Origin: Myxococcales bacterium
GTDB lineage: Bacteria > Myxococcota_A > Polyangia > JAHFDS01
Length of the DNA: 41,966 nucleotides
Reading direction: 5' to 3'
NCBI GenBank assembly: GCA_023248855.1
Contig: JAHFDS010000019.1
Coordinates: 1-41,966, forward strand
The notes beneath the pieces are model-generated. The model was not told the origin of the DNA. It did not search any database and saw only the letters and a program-made list of their open reading frames with translations. Within the stretch, counting starts at the first letter, position 1; each line of letters starts with the position of its first letter. Below, piece after piece: positions 8,840 through 18,230 of the stretch. The position numbers and the translations under genes were made by a program.

Positions 8840-9625
8840 TTAGTGCCTCTGTGCGGCCTTGAGCGCGCGCATCGTCGCCGCCGCGCGCTCGACGACCTCG
8901 CTGGCGCGCTCGACGCGGTGCCGCAGCTCGAGGTCGTCCGGGACGATGATCTCCCGCGCGACGCGCATGGTCTCCTGGGCCTCGTCCACCTTGCCGGCAC
9001 GCGCATACGCTTCCGCGAGATCGCAGCGGATGCGCAGGGCCGCCACGCCGAGCGCGACGCCATGGGTGGCCCGCTCGAGCAGCGCAATCGCGTCCGCCGA
9101 CTGGTTGCGCCGCAGCATGATGTGCCCGAGCAAGCCCAGACGCTCGGGGCTCTCGGCGCCCTCCGCGATCATGGTCCGCAGCAGCTGCTCCGCTTCCTTG
9201 TCGGCGCCGAACCCGATGAGAGAAATCGCGAGCTCGTCCCGCAGCGGGAGCAGGTCCTCGTCGGGGCACAGCTGGATCGCTCGCTTGAGCAGCGGGATCG
9301 CGTGGCGATGGTCGCCCACCAGGCTCGCCAGCGTTCCCCGCCGCGCGACCAGGTACCAGTCAGGCGCCAGCGCGCGAACGATCGGGTCGCGATCGACCAG
9401 GCGGGCCAGCCCGACGCGACGATTGGCGGCCAGCCGCAGGTCGAGCTCGTGCTCGAGGCGCTCGACCGCCCAGGCCGCCAGCGAGGGCCACGAGAGACCC
9501 ACCGCGGCCGCGCACAGGGCCGCCGCCCCGGCCACGGAGACCGGGGGCAGGGCGAACGCCAGCGGGACGGCCACCAGGAGCGCCGTGACGCCGCAGGCAA
9601 TCAGCCGCCGCTGCCCTTCGCCCAT
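8840..9625 (-). CDS. TPR protein with N-terminal membrane segments
   Basis: 261 aa; hydrophobic N-terminus (ACGVTALLVAVPLAFALPPVSVAGAAALCAAAVGL), then TPR-like HAIPLLKRAIQLCPDEDLLPLRDELAISLIGFGADKEAEQLL. Confidence 0.65.
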   Translation of the reverse strand: MGEGQRRLIACGVTALLVAVPLAFALPPVSVAGAAALCAAAVGLSWPSLAAWAVERLEHELDLRLAANRRVGLARLVDRDPIVRALAPDWYLVARRGTLASLVGDHRHAIPLLKRAIQLCPDEDLLPLRDELAISLIGFGADKEAEQLLRTMIAEGAESPERLGLLGHIMLRRNQSADAIALLERATHGVALGVAALRIRCDLAEAYARAGKVDEAQETMRVAREIIVPDDLELRHRVERASEVVERAAATMRALKAAQRH

Positions 9626-9636
9626 GCGCGCTCATA

Positions 9637-10581
9637 CTATGAGCAGGGCCCTGGTGCGTCCACTTCACGGGGTTTCCTGAGCAAGACGCCTAGGCCGAGC
9701 GCTCCGGCCGCCGCCACGAGGGAGATGGCCTGGGAGGTCGAGAGGAAGCTCGGGACGGTGTCCGAGAGGCCCAGCGCGCGGTCGAGCGCCGGCGTGTCCA
9801 CCTCGATCAGGTAGCGTCGCGCCAGGTCTCCGCGGAACACCTCCACGCCCGTCCGCACGAGCGCGTAGCCAGCCAGGTAGGCCAGAAGGACCGTGCCGTG
9901 CCGGCGTTGCCTCCTGCGCACCCAGATCAAGACCCCCGCGAGCAGCGCCAGCCCGGCGGCCTCGTAGAGCTGAGTGGCGTGCAGCGGCGGGGTCAGCGCG
10001 TCGGTGTCGGCGAGGAGCCCGGCCTCCCGGCCAAGGTCGTGGGCGACGCTGCCCGCCGGAAACCGCACGCCGAGGCCCGCAGGCGCCACGCGGCCGAAGC
10101 AACAGCCGGCCGCGAAACACCCGATCCGCCCGAAGAAATGGCCGATCGGCATGGCCAGCGCCAGGCAATCCGCCACCGGCAGGAAGGGCAAGCCGCGGCG
10201 CGCGACGAACCAGGCCACCGCGGCAGCGCCGCCCGCCAGGCCTCCGTAGAACACGAGCCCCCCCTCCCACACCTGCAGGGCCGCGGTGCACTCACCGAAG
10301 ATGGTCCCGGCTCTCCCCGCGGCGAATGCCTGCTGACACCGGCCGAGGTAGCTCGTCGGGGTCGTGGCGAGATAGAGCACGCGCGCCCCCAGGAGAGAGC
10401 CCACGAGGATCCAGAAGCAGAGGTCCAGGATCGGCTCCCCATCCGCCGTGGCGCCGTTCCGGCGCGCCCCCCGGGCGGCCACCCAGCAGCCGAGCAGGAA
10501 GCCGATCGCGATGAGAGCGCCATAGGTGTGGATGCCGACGTGGCGACCCGCGAGCTCGAGGCCGACCAGCTCGACCCTCAC
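9637..10581 (-). CDS. lgt: Prolipoprotein diacylglyceryl transferase (copy 1)
   Basis: YGALIAIGFLLGCWVAARGARR...VWEGGLVFYGGLAGG...IGHFFGRIGCFAAGCCFGR...STSQAISL; GTG start overlapping the upstream TGA. Confidence 0.88.
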   Translation of the reverse strand: MRVELVGLELAGRHVGIHTYGALIAIGFLLGCWVAARGARRNGATADGEPILDLCFWILVGSLLGARVLYLATTPTSYLGRCQQAFAAGRAGTIFGECTAALQVWEGGLVFYGGLAGGAAAVAWFVARRGLPFLPVADCLALAMPIGHFFGRIGCFAAGCCFGRVAPAGLGVRFPAGSVAHDLGREAGLLADTDALTPPLHATQLYEAAGLALLAGVLIWVRRRQRRHGTVLLAYLAGYALVRTGVEVFRGDLARRYLIEVDTPALDRALGLSDTVPSFLSTSQAISLVAAAGALGLGVLLRKPREVDAPGPCS

Positions 10582-11537
10582 GCCGCCTCCGGAGCCCTCG
10601 CGGCGCGCCTGGCCCGCACGATGAGCACGATCCCCACGATCGCGACCGGGATGCTGATGATCTGCGAGGTCGAGACGCCGCCCCAGACGCCCCGCGCGTC
10701 GTCACGCAGGAGCTCGAGCGAGGCGCGCAAGATCGCGTACAGCACGGCCGACCAGGCGAGGAGCTGTCCGTCCCAGCGTTTGCGCGGCCGTAGCCAGAAA
10801 TACGCGAAGGCGAAGATGGCCAGGCACCCCACTGCCTCGTAGAGCTGCGTCGGATGAACGGGCAGGGCGGCGGAGAGCTTGCCGACATGACCCGCCTTGA
10901 CCTGCGCCTCGTGCGCGAGGCTCCCCATCGGGAAGCGCGCACCCCAGGGCACCGTGGTCTCGAGGCCGTAGCAGCAGCCGTTCAGGTAGCAGCCCAGGCG
11001 GCCGAAGAAGAGGCCGAGCGGGATGCCGTGGCCTGCAAGATCGCAGGTGCGCAGCAGGGGCAGGCGGCTTCTCCGGATGTACCAGAGCCCGACGGCCGTC
11101 GCGAGGATGAGGCCGCCGTAGAACACGAGGCCCCCTCGCCAGAACTTCAGAAACGACAGGCAGTCACGGGGCGGGTAGCAGATGTGACGCGCGCTGTCGC
11201 ACAGGTACGAGAACCCACATTGCACGGCGTCGGTGCAGTAGCTCACCCGAGCGTCCGCGGCCGGCACCTTGACCGGGTCGAGGCAGAGGTTCACGTAGTC
11301 GTGGAGCTGTCCGTCGGTGAAGACATGCAGGATGCGCGCACCGACCAGCCCCGACAGCGCCATGAGCAGGTTCCAGTCGACGATGCGCCGCTCGTCCAGG
11401 CCGAGGCGTCGCGCGTCTTTCGCCGTCAGGTGCAGCGCGCACGCGAAGCCGATGACCAGCAGCGTGAAGTAGGCAGGGAACGACAGCGGCCCGAGCAGCG
11501 GCAGCTCGATGCCGAAGTCGACGAGGGTGGGCCGCAT
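10578..11537 (-). CDS. lgt: Prolipoprotein diacylglyceryl transferase (copy 2, with Cys-rich insertion)
   Basis: MRPTLVDFGIELPLLGPLSFPAYFTLLVIGFACALHL...FWRGGLVFYGGLI...GLFFGRLGCYLNGCCYG...VHPTQLYEA...STSQIISI. Confidence 0.88.
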   Translation of the reverse strand: MRPTLVDFGIELPLLGPLSFPAYFTLLVIGFACALHLTAKDARRLGLDERRIVDWNLLMALSGLVGARILHVFTDGQLHDYVNLCLDPVKVPAADARVSYCTDAVQCGFSYLCDSARHICYPPRDCLSFLKFWRGGLVFYGGLILATAVGLWYIRRSRLPLLRTCDLAGHGIPLGLFFGRLGCYLNGCCYGLETTVPWGARFPMGSLAHEAQVKAGHVGKLSAALPVHPTQLYEAVGCLAIFAFAYFWLRPRKRWDGQLLAWSAVLYAILRASLELLRDDARGVWGGVSTSQIISIPVAIVGIVLIVRARRAARAPEAA

Positions 11538-11592
11538 GCGATCCGGCAAGCCTACCGCCGCCCGGTGGGTCGGGCCAGCGAGAGGGACCCGG

Positions 11593-12090
11593 CTACTCCG
11601 CCTTGGCCGTCTTCTCCGCGGGCGCCTTGTGCTTGCCACCCACGAGGAGCAGCAGCGCCACCCCGGCGACCAGCCACGCGTCGGCGACGTTGAAGGTCGG
11701 CCAGCGATGCTCCCCGTAGTGCCAGAGCACGAAGTCGGTGACCTTCCCGTAGATCAGGCGATCGAGGATGTTGCCGACGGCTCCGCCCGCGACCATGCCG
11801 AGGGCTGCCGCCAGCGCCCGTTGTGAGTCGTTGATCTTGCGCACGTAGCCGACCACGACCACGAGCGCGATGAACCCGATGACGGTCAGGAAGTGCCGCG
11901 ATCCCGGGATGCTGCGGAACATCCCGAAGGCGCTGCCCTCGTTCTCCGAGAGCTGCCAGTCCCAGAATCCGTCGAGAAACGTCCTCGGCGCCTCATGGAG
12001 CGTCAGCGCCTTGCGCGCCCAGAGCTTGGTTCCGAGGTCCGACGCAAACGACAGCGCTGTCCAGATCCCGAAGTGGAACCAGCGGTTCAC
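11593..12090 (-). CDS. lspA: Lipoprotein signal peptidase (signal peptidase II)
   Basis: [25 protein letters not shown]...[24 protein letters not shown]...[15 protein letters not shown], with both catalytic Asp motifs. GTGA overlap with the ileS stop. Confidence 0.93.
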   Translation of the reverse strand: MNRWFHFGIWTALSFASDLGTKLWARKALTLHEAPRTFLDGFWDWQLSENEGSAFGMFRSIPGSRHFLTVIGFIALVVVVGYVRKINDSQRALAAALGMVAGGAVGNILDRLIYGKVTDFVLWHYGEHRWPTFNVADAWLVAGVALLLLVGGKHKAPAEKTAKAE

Positions 12091-14942
12091 TTGACTCCTC
12101 CCGGCGCCCCGAGGGCACCCGCGCAACGACTGCAGAGCTCGGCGCAACGCGCATCGCCGCTCGCGGTCTCGCTCCACTTCCAGCAACGAGGACACTTCTT
12201 GCCCGCCGCGGCCTCGATGCGCACCTCGGTCTCGTCCGCGTCGTGATCGTCGATCACCGTCTGCGACACGATGAAGAGGTCGGGCAGGGCGTCCGCCAGG
12301 GGACGCAGCCACGCGCGGTCGTCCGCCGTCGGCGAGATGGTCAGGCGCGCCTCCAGCTGGTGGTGCTTCTGCGCGCGAAACGCCTCGAGCGCCTTGTTCA
12401 CCTTGGGCCGCAGGGCCAGGAACTGGGCGTGCGCGGCGCTCTCGTCCGCGTCGTCCTCGAGCGCCAGCGAATCCGACCACAGGGCGATGTGCACGCTCGA
12501 CGGGTCATCCTTTCGCCTCGGCAGGTGGCGCCAGATCTCCTCGCTCGTGAACACCAGGATGGGCGCGAGCAGCGTCGCCAGCTGCCGGCCGATCTCGTAG
12601 CACACCGTCTGCGCGGCCCGCCGGGAGCGGCTGCGCGCGGCGTCGCAGTAGAGCCGGTCCTTGATGACGTCGAGGTAGAGCGCGGACAGGTCGGTCGTGC
12701 ACAGCTCCACCAGCAGACGCACCGCCACGTGCAGCTCGTAGTCGTCATAGGCCCTGCGCACCGCGCGGCTGCACTCGGCTAGCCGACGCAGCGCGAAGCG
12801 ATCGAGCCAGCCGAGCTTCGCGATCGGCACCGCGTCCGTGTCCGGGGAGAAGTCGTACAGGTTCGAGATCAGGTAACGCGCGGTGTTGCGCACCTTGCGG
12901 TAGGTCTCGCCCAGCTGGGTCAGGTGCCCGCGCGAGTAGCGCACGTCGCTCGAGAAGTCCTCGCTCGCGGCCCACAGGCGCAGGATCTCGGCGCCCTGCT
13001 CCTTGAGCACGTCGTCGGGCGGGATGTATTCGATCTTGCGGCCCTCGCGTCGGGCCTTCTCGATCTCGCTCTTCGAGTAGGGCCGGCCCTGGTCGTCGAG
13101 CACGAAGCCGTGCGTGAGCACCGCCTTGAACGGAGCCCGATCCCGCATGGCCACGCCGGTCAGGAGCGCCGTGTGGAACCACCCGCGGTGCTGGTCCGAG
13201 CCCTCGAGGTAGAGGTCCACCGGCACGTCGAGCCCTGGCACGCCCTCACACACCGCCGCCCACGACACGCCCGACTCGAACCACACGTCGACGATGTTCC
13301 GCTCCGGCTCGAGCTCGCGCCCGCCGCAGCCCCGGCAGGCCAGGCCCCCCGGCGGCAGCAGCTCGCTCGCGGGCCGCGACCACCAGGCCCCGATGCCCTC
13401 CTTCTCGAACAGCTTCGCCACGTGCTCGATGGCATCCGGATCCAGGGTCGATTCCCCGCAGCGCCGACACGAAAACGCCGGGATCGGCACGCCCCAGACC
13501 CGCTGGCGCGACAGGCACCAGTCCGGCCTCGCCTCGATCATCCCGCGGATGCGGTTCTTGCCCCAGTCGGGGATCCAGCGTGTCCGCTCGATCTCGTCGA
13601 GCGCGGTCTGTCGGAAGCGGTCGACGGCCGCGAACCACTGCGGCGTCGCGCGGAACATCACCGGGTGCTTGCAGCGCCAGCAGTGCGGATAGGCGTGCGA
13701 CAGCCTGGCATCCGGCGGCGACAGCAGGCGCCCCGACGCGTGCAGATCCTCCACGATCTTCGGGTTCGCCTCGCGGGTCAGAAGGCCCCCGTAGCGCTCC
13801 ACGTCCGCCGCAAAGCGGCCGTCGTCGAGGACCGGGCAGTAGGTCTCGAGACCGTATTGCTGGCCGATCTTGAAGTCGTCCGTGCCGTGCCCGGGGGCGG
13901 TGTGCACCAGGCCCGTGCCCATGTCCGCGGTGACGTGCGCCCCGTACATCACCAGCGAATCGCGCTCGATCCACGGGTGCCGCGCGCGCCCGCGGTCGGG
14001 GACGGTCACCGGCACCTCGCGCTCCGGCGCGCCGAGCCCGCACGCGGTGCGCACGGCCTGGGCCAGCACCTTGGCCACCACCAGGGCGCGCTTTCCGTAG
14101 ACGAGCGCCACGTACTCGAGCTCGGGGTGGACGCAGATGCCGAGGTTGGCGGGCAGCGTCCACGGCGTCGTCGTGTAGATCACGAGCGACACCTCGAGCC
14201 CCTCGAGGCCCGCCCCGAGCCGCTCCGATGCCTCCGCCCACGGGAACGCCACGTAGATCGAGGGCGACGTGTGATCCTTGTACTCGATCTCGGCCTCGGC
14301 CAGCGCCGTGCGGTCGGTGACGCACCAGTAGACGGGCTTGCGCCCCTTGTAGAGGTGCCCGCGCCGCGCGAACTCGCCGATGGCACGCACGATGGTCGCC
14401 TCGTAGCCGGGCGAGAGCGTCAGGTAGGGCCGGTCGAACTCGCCGAACACCCCGAGGCGCTGGAACTCCTTGCTCTGGACCTCCACCTGGCGCAGGGCGT
14501 AGGCCCGGCACGCCTCGATGAACTCGGCCGGCGACATCGCCCGTCGCTTGTCGCCGAGCTCACGCTCGACCGCCAGGTCGATCGGCAACCCGTGGCAGTC
14601 CCAGCCCGGCAGGTAGCGGCAACGGAAGCCCGCCATCGTGCGCGCCTTGACCACGACGTCCTTGAGGACCTTGTTGAGGATGTGGCCGTAATGGATGTGG
14701 CCGTTCGCGTAAGGGGGGCCGTCGTGGAGCACGAACGTGGGCGCGTCCTTGCGCGCCTCGAGGATGCGCTCGTACAGGCGGGCCTCGGCCCACTCGGCCA
14801 GCAAGCCAGGCTCGCGCCTGGCCAGGTCGGCGCGCATCGGGAACTCCGTGCGCGGCAGGTTCAGGCTGTCCTTGAAATCCGGACCGTCGGGCGGTCGCTT
14901 CTTGCCCCCGCCGGACGCCGGGGCTGGTGCTGGTTGTGACAC
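12087..14942 (-). CDS. ileS: Isoleucyl-tRNA synthetase
   Basis: 951 aa from GTG 14942; [11 protein letters not shown] (HIGH), [10 protein letters not shown], editing domain, C-terminal Cys4 zinc motif CPRCWKW...CSRC. KMSKS loop is variant (PYSKS). Confidence 0.95.
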   Translation of the reverse strand: MSQPAPAPASGGGKKRPPDGPDFKDSLNLPRTEFPMRADLARREPGLLAEWAEARLYERILEARKDAPTFVLHDGPPYANGHIHYGHILNKVLKDVVVKARTMAGFRCRYLPGWDCHGLPIDLAVERELGDKRRAMSPAEFIEACRAYALRQVEVQSKEFQRLGVFGEFDRPYLTLSPGYEATIVRAIGEFARRGHLYKGRKPVYWCVTDRTALAEAEIEYKDHTSPSIYVAFPWAEASERLGAGLEGLEVSLVIYTTTPWTLPANLGICVHPELEYVALVYGKRALVVAKVLAQAVRTACGLGAPEREVPVTVPDRGRARHPWIERDSLVMYGAHVTADMGTGLVHTAPGHGTDDFKIGQQYGLETYCPVLDDGRFAADVERYGGLLTREANPKIVEDLHASGRLLSPPDARLSHAYPHCWRCKHPVMFRATPQWFAAVDRFRQTALDEIERTRWIPDWGKNRIRGMIEARPDWCLSRQRVWGVPIPAFSCRRCGESTLDPDAIEHVAKLFEKEGIGAWWSRPASELLPPGGLACRGCGGRELEPERNIVDVWFESGVSWAAVCEGVPGLDVPVDLYLEGSDQHRGWFHTALLTGVAMRDRAPFKAVLTHGFVLDDQGRPYSKSEIEKARREGRKIEYIPPDDVLKEQGAEILRLWAASEDFSSDVRYSRGHLTQLGETYRKVRNTARYLISNLYDFSPDTDAVPIAKLGWLDRFALRRLAECSRAVRRAYDDYELHVAVRLLVELCTTDLSALYLDVIKDRLYCDAARSRSRRAAQTVCYEIGRQLATLLAPILVFTSEEIWRHLPRRKDDPSSVHIALWSDSLALEDDADESAAHAQFLALRPKVNKALEAFRAQKHHQLEARLTISPTADDRAWLRPLADALPDLFIVSQTVIDDHDADETEVRIEAAAGKKCPRCWKWSETASGDARCAELCSRCAGALGAPGGVK

Positions 14943-15015
14943 GGGGCGGGGAATATACAGGTGAAGCCCTGGGGGGGCCAGCGCGGCCCTCCCATCGTCA
15001 GAACCACGTACTAGC

Positions 15016-15462
15016 ATGCCCGGCATGAGCCAGAGCCGCGCCTCGTGGGACGAGTACTTCATGGAGATCGCGAGGGTGGTCTCCTCGCGCTCGACCTGCC
15101 CCCGAAAGTTCGTCGGATCCGTCATCGTGCGGGACAAGACCATCCTGTCCACGGGCTACAACGGCTCCATCCGCGGCATGCCCCACTGCAGCGAGGTCGG
15201 GCACATGATGGAGAACGACCACTGCGTGGCGACCATCCATGCGGAGGCGAACGCCATCATCCAGGCTGCCAAGAACGGCGTCATCATCGAGGGCGCCAGC
15301 ATCTACGTGACGGCCAGCCCCTGCTGGAGCTGCTTCAAGATGATCGGCAACGCCGGCATCCGCCGGATCGTGTTCGGCGAGTTCTACCGAGACGAGCGCA
15401 TCTTCGCGGTCGCCCAGGAGCTCGGGATCGAGCTCCACCACCACCAACTGGTCGGACCATAA
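15016..15462 (+). CDS. dCMP/cytidine deaminase family protein
   Basis: 148 aa; [33 protein letters not shown]...[12 protein letters not shown]...[12 protein letters not shown], the dCMP deaminase HAE and PCxxC zinc motifs. Confidence 0.88.
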   Translation: MPGMSQSRASWDEYFMEIARVVSSRSTCPRKFVGSVIVRDKTILSTGYNGSIRGMPHCSEVGHMMENDHCVATIHAEANAIIQAAKNGVIIEGASIYVTASPCWSCFKMIGNAGIRRIVFGEFYRDERIFAVAQELGIELHHHQLVGP

Positions 15463-15495
15463 TTAATTTCAACAGGTTGCGCGTCCGTCAAAGAG

Positions 15496-15525
15496 TTGAC
15501 ACCCTGGAAGGCCCTGCGCTACGGT
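15496..15525 (+). promoter_or_regulatory. Possible sigma-70 promoter (TTGACA-18-TACGGT)
   Basis: Exact TTGACA at 15496-15501; weak -10 at 15520-15525. Confidence 0.3.
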
Positions 15526-15564
15526 CGGTCTTCAGTGCGAGTGAGAATCTTCCAGCCCCACCGG

Positions 15565-16209
15565 ATGCGTCGCCTTGCTCTGGTCGGCGTCATCGCCGGC
15601 CTGCTCTCGTGGTCGGGCGATGCAGACGCGAAAGCCAGGCGGAAGGCGAAGCGCGGTCGGGGCTTCGCCGGCATCACGGTGGCCCCCTCCCAGCTCCGCA
15701 ACGACCCTGCCCCTCGTCCTTCCGGTGACTTGCACCTCGTCGCCGTCAACTTCAACGAGGAGGTCAAGGTCAACATCTACAACCCGGACGGGAGCTTCAA
15801 CAAGGCGGCGCTGCACGAGCTCGACCAGATCTTGCGCTGCCGGCGCACCAACACAGCCAAGCCGGTCGAACCGAAGCTCTACGAGACGTTGGCGGCCATC
15901 CAGGATCACTTCGCCGGCCGCCGCATCTTCGTCATCAGCGGCTTTCGCAACCAGCGAAAGACCACCAGCTTCCACTTCCACGCCACGGCAGCCGACATCC
16001 GGGTCGAAGACGTCGCGCCTTTGCAGGTGAAGAAGTTCGCAGAGACCCTCGACACCGGCGGCATGGGCATCGGGTACTACCCGAACTCGCAGTTCGTCCA
16101 CGTCGACGTGCGGCCCTCGAGCTTCCGCTGGATCGACTACAGCGGCTCGGGCTCGCGCAAGCGGGGCCTCGAGCCGCCGCGCGGCTTTCGGCGCAAGCCG
16201 AACGCCTGA
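15565..16209 (+). CDS. DUF882/YcbK (MepK)-like peptidoglycan peptidase, M15-type
   Basis: DLHLVAVNFNEEVKVNIYNPDGSFNKAALHELDQILRCRRT...FVISGFRNQRKTTSFHFHATAADIRV...GGMGIGYYPNSQFVHVDVRP. Confidence 0.82.
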   Translation: MRRLALVGVIAGLLSWSGDADAKARRKAKRGRGFAGITVAPSQLRNDPAPRPSGDLHLVAVNFNEEVKVNIYNPDGSFNKAALHELDQILRCRRTNTAKPVEPKLYETLAAIQDHFAGRRIFVISGFRNQRKTTSFHFHATAADIRVEDVAPLQVKKFAETLDTGGMGIGYYPNSQFVHVDVRPSSFRWIDYSGSGSRKRGLEPPRGFRRKPNA

Positions 16210-16222
16210 GCCTTCCAGACCC

Positions 16223-17338
16223 TCAGAGCAGCGCGAAGATGTGCTCCTCGCCACGCAGACGGCGCTGGGAGGCGCTGGCCAAGAGGCGCAGTCCGGATCC
16301 CGTCAGCGCGCGCTCCAGAGTGGGGGTGGCCGGCGCAGTGCCGTCGCCCAGCACCAGGAGGGCGGGGTGGCCGGCGCGGAGCACCCGCCGGAGCGATCGC
16401 AAGACCTCGGATAGCTCCCGGACGAAGCCACGACCAGCGCGGCTGCGCTGACCGATCTCCTGCGATCCCGCCTGGTTGAGTGCGCTTTCGAAGCCGAGCC
16501 AGGCCGATCGGCGCGCCTGGAAGGCAGCGTAGTCATAGACGCCGCCGTAGGGCGGCGAGGTGACCACGAGGTCCACGCTCGCGTCCGCAATCCCGCGGAG
16601 CTCTCGCGCGTCGCCGCGCAGGACCTCCACGCGTGGCGCATGGCGAGGCACCAGCGCCTCGAGCTCGGCGAGGCGTCCGGCCAGCTCCTCGGTCTTTCTC
16701 ACGAACAGGCGCGAGGCAAACCCTGGGGCGTGGCGCTTGTCGAGCTTGGCCAGGGAGCTGTCGGACGACTGCCGCGACATCTTGATCAGGATCGACGACA
16801 GCACCAGCTCGAGGAAGGCCTTGTCGGTGCGCTGCAGCTCGGACAGGGCGGCGCGCAGGGCGGCCAGCTCACGCAGGACGTGCGGGGCGAACCACTCCGC
16901 CTCGGCCGCCGATGGCGCCGGCGCGTAGCCGATCGCCCGGGCGCGCTCCCCGGTCCGGGCCGCCAGCTCGATCAGGGCCCGCCGCTCCCTGGCTCCCACC
17001 CGCGTCGTCCGTAGCGTGGCCAGGCGCACTGCGAGCGGGTTGATGTCGAGGCCGATCGCCGCGCGGCCCTCGAGCAGCGCCTCCACGAGCACCGTTCCGC
17101 CGCCGCAGAAGGGGTCGAGGACGGTGCCGCCCCTCGGGGCCTCGCGCACGAGCCGTCGCGCGGTCTCCGGGTGCATCCGACCGGGGTAGGCGTGAAAGCC
17201 ATGGACATGGGGCAGCGGCACGTCCCTCGGGGCATCCACGGCCAGCGCTTCGGCCAGACGTGCGCTCCACCCTGCGTCGCCCCAGCGGCGCACGGGGCCG
17301 CCCACCTGGGACAGCGCGCGGCGCGCCGGCCGCATCAT
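16223..17338 (-). CDS. Amino-type DNA methyltransferase family protein (TSPPY motif)
   Basis: HGFHAYPGRMHPETARRLVREAPRGGTVLDPFCGGGTVLVEALLEGRAAIGLDINPLAVRLA...DLVVTSPPYGGVYDYA. Confidence 0.75.
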   Translation of the reverse strand: MMRPARRALSQVGGPVRRWGDAGWSARLAEALAVDAPRDVPLPHVHGFHAYPGRMHPETARRLVREAPRGGTVLDPFCGGGTVLVEALLEGRAAIGLDINPLAVRLATLRTTRVGARERRALIELAARTGERARAIGYAPAPSAAEAEWFAPHVLRELAALRAALSELQRTDKAFLELVLSSILIKMSRQSSDSSLAKLDKRHAPGFASRLFVRKTEELAGRLAELEALVPRHAPRVEVLRGDARELRGIADASVDLVVTSPPYGGVYDYAAFQARRSAWLGFESALNQAGSQEIGQRSRAGRGFVRELSEVLRSLRRVLRAGHPALLVLGDGTAPATPTLERALTGSGLRLLASASQRRLRGEEHIFALL

Positions 17339-17345
17339 CGAGCCA

Positions 17346-18197
17346 TCAGGCCGCGGGGCGGGCGGACTCGGCCGCCGCCGAGCGGGCACCCTTGGTGGGC
17401 TCCGGCACGCGCTTGTCGGCACCGCGAAGCGCGCGGTAGATGTGCCGGAAACGCGCCGCGGCGGTCAGGTTCGAAGCCACCGCCAGGACGGTCACGGCTC
17501 CCGCGGCGAGATGGAAGAAGGGTCGCACGGCCGTCGGCTCGAGGAAGTGGGCCAGGAAGGGAGCGCCGCCGAGGGCGCAGCCCAGGAGCAGGATCCGCTC
17601 GGGCCGCTGCATGGTACCGACGTCGCCGGCGACCCCGAGCCCTTCACCGCGAGCGCGTGAATAGCTGATCATGAACGAACCCAGCTGGAGCCCGAGCACC
17701 GCGAAGAACACCCACTCGTCGCGGTAGTAGAGGAGCAGCCCGGCGTAGGCGAGGAACTCCGCGTAGCGATCGAGCACGCTGTCGAACAGCGCCCCCGCCG
17801 GTGACACGCGCGCCGTCGCCCGCGCGACGCGACCGTCGAGGATATCCAGGATGCCCGACAGCAGGAACAGCCAGCCGCCGAGATCGAAGAATCCCAGACC
17901 GAGCGCCACGGCGGCGATGAGCGACAGGCCGAGTGATGCCAGCGTCACGCTGTTCGGGAAGACCTGCAGCCGTATCAGCGCCCGCTCGAGCGGCGCGATG
18001 GCCCATACGAGGTAGTACATGGCCCAGCGAGGGACCAGCGGCGAGCGCCGTCGCGCCTCGAGATGTGGGTCGCGAAATGGCAGACCGCGGTGCTGGAGGC
18101 AGCGCCACGTGAAGGGCAAGAGTCCACCCATGAAGTAGCCGAACAGCAGGGTGGCGAGCCCCAAGGAAATGTCGTGAGCCCAGCTCGCCATGCTCAT
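17346..18197 (-). CDS. CDP-alcohol phosphatidyltransferase family protein
   Basis: Signature DGRVARATARVSPAGALFDSVLDRY (DG-x2-AR-x8-G-x3-D-x3-D) plus multiple TM helices. Confidence 0.88.
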   Translation of the reverse strand: MSMASWAHDISLGLATLLFGYFMGGLLPFTWRCLQHRGLPFRDPHLEARRRSPLVPRWAMYYLVWAIAPLERALIRLQVFPNSVTLASLGLSLIAAVALGLGFFDLGGWLFLLSGILDILDGRVARATARVSPAGALFDSVLDRYAEFLAYAGLLLYYRDEWVFFAVLGLQLGSFMISYSRARGEGLGVAGDVGTMQRPERILLLGCALGGAPFLAHFLEPTAVRPFFHLAAGAVTVLAVASNLTAAARFRHIYRALRGADKRVPEPTKGARSAAAESARPAA

Positions 18198-18230
18198 AGT
18201 CTATCGCGCGCGAGCCTCCGGGCCCACGGC

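Noticed and set aside
7548-9269. 573-aa minus-strand ORF across the FHA gene and the TPR gene
   Set aside because: Antisense to the FHA gene and out of frame with the TPR gene; composition is shadow-like.
12924-14939. 671-aa plus-strand ORF antisense to ileS
   Set aside because: Arg/His/Pro-rich low-complexity translation, fully antisense to a clear IleRS; a typical high-GC shadow ORF.
14943-15015. Divergent promoter region between ileS and the deaminase (TATATT on minus strand)
   Set aside because: A -10-like hexamer is visible but no acceptable -35 at the right spacing on either strand.
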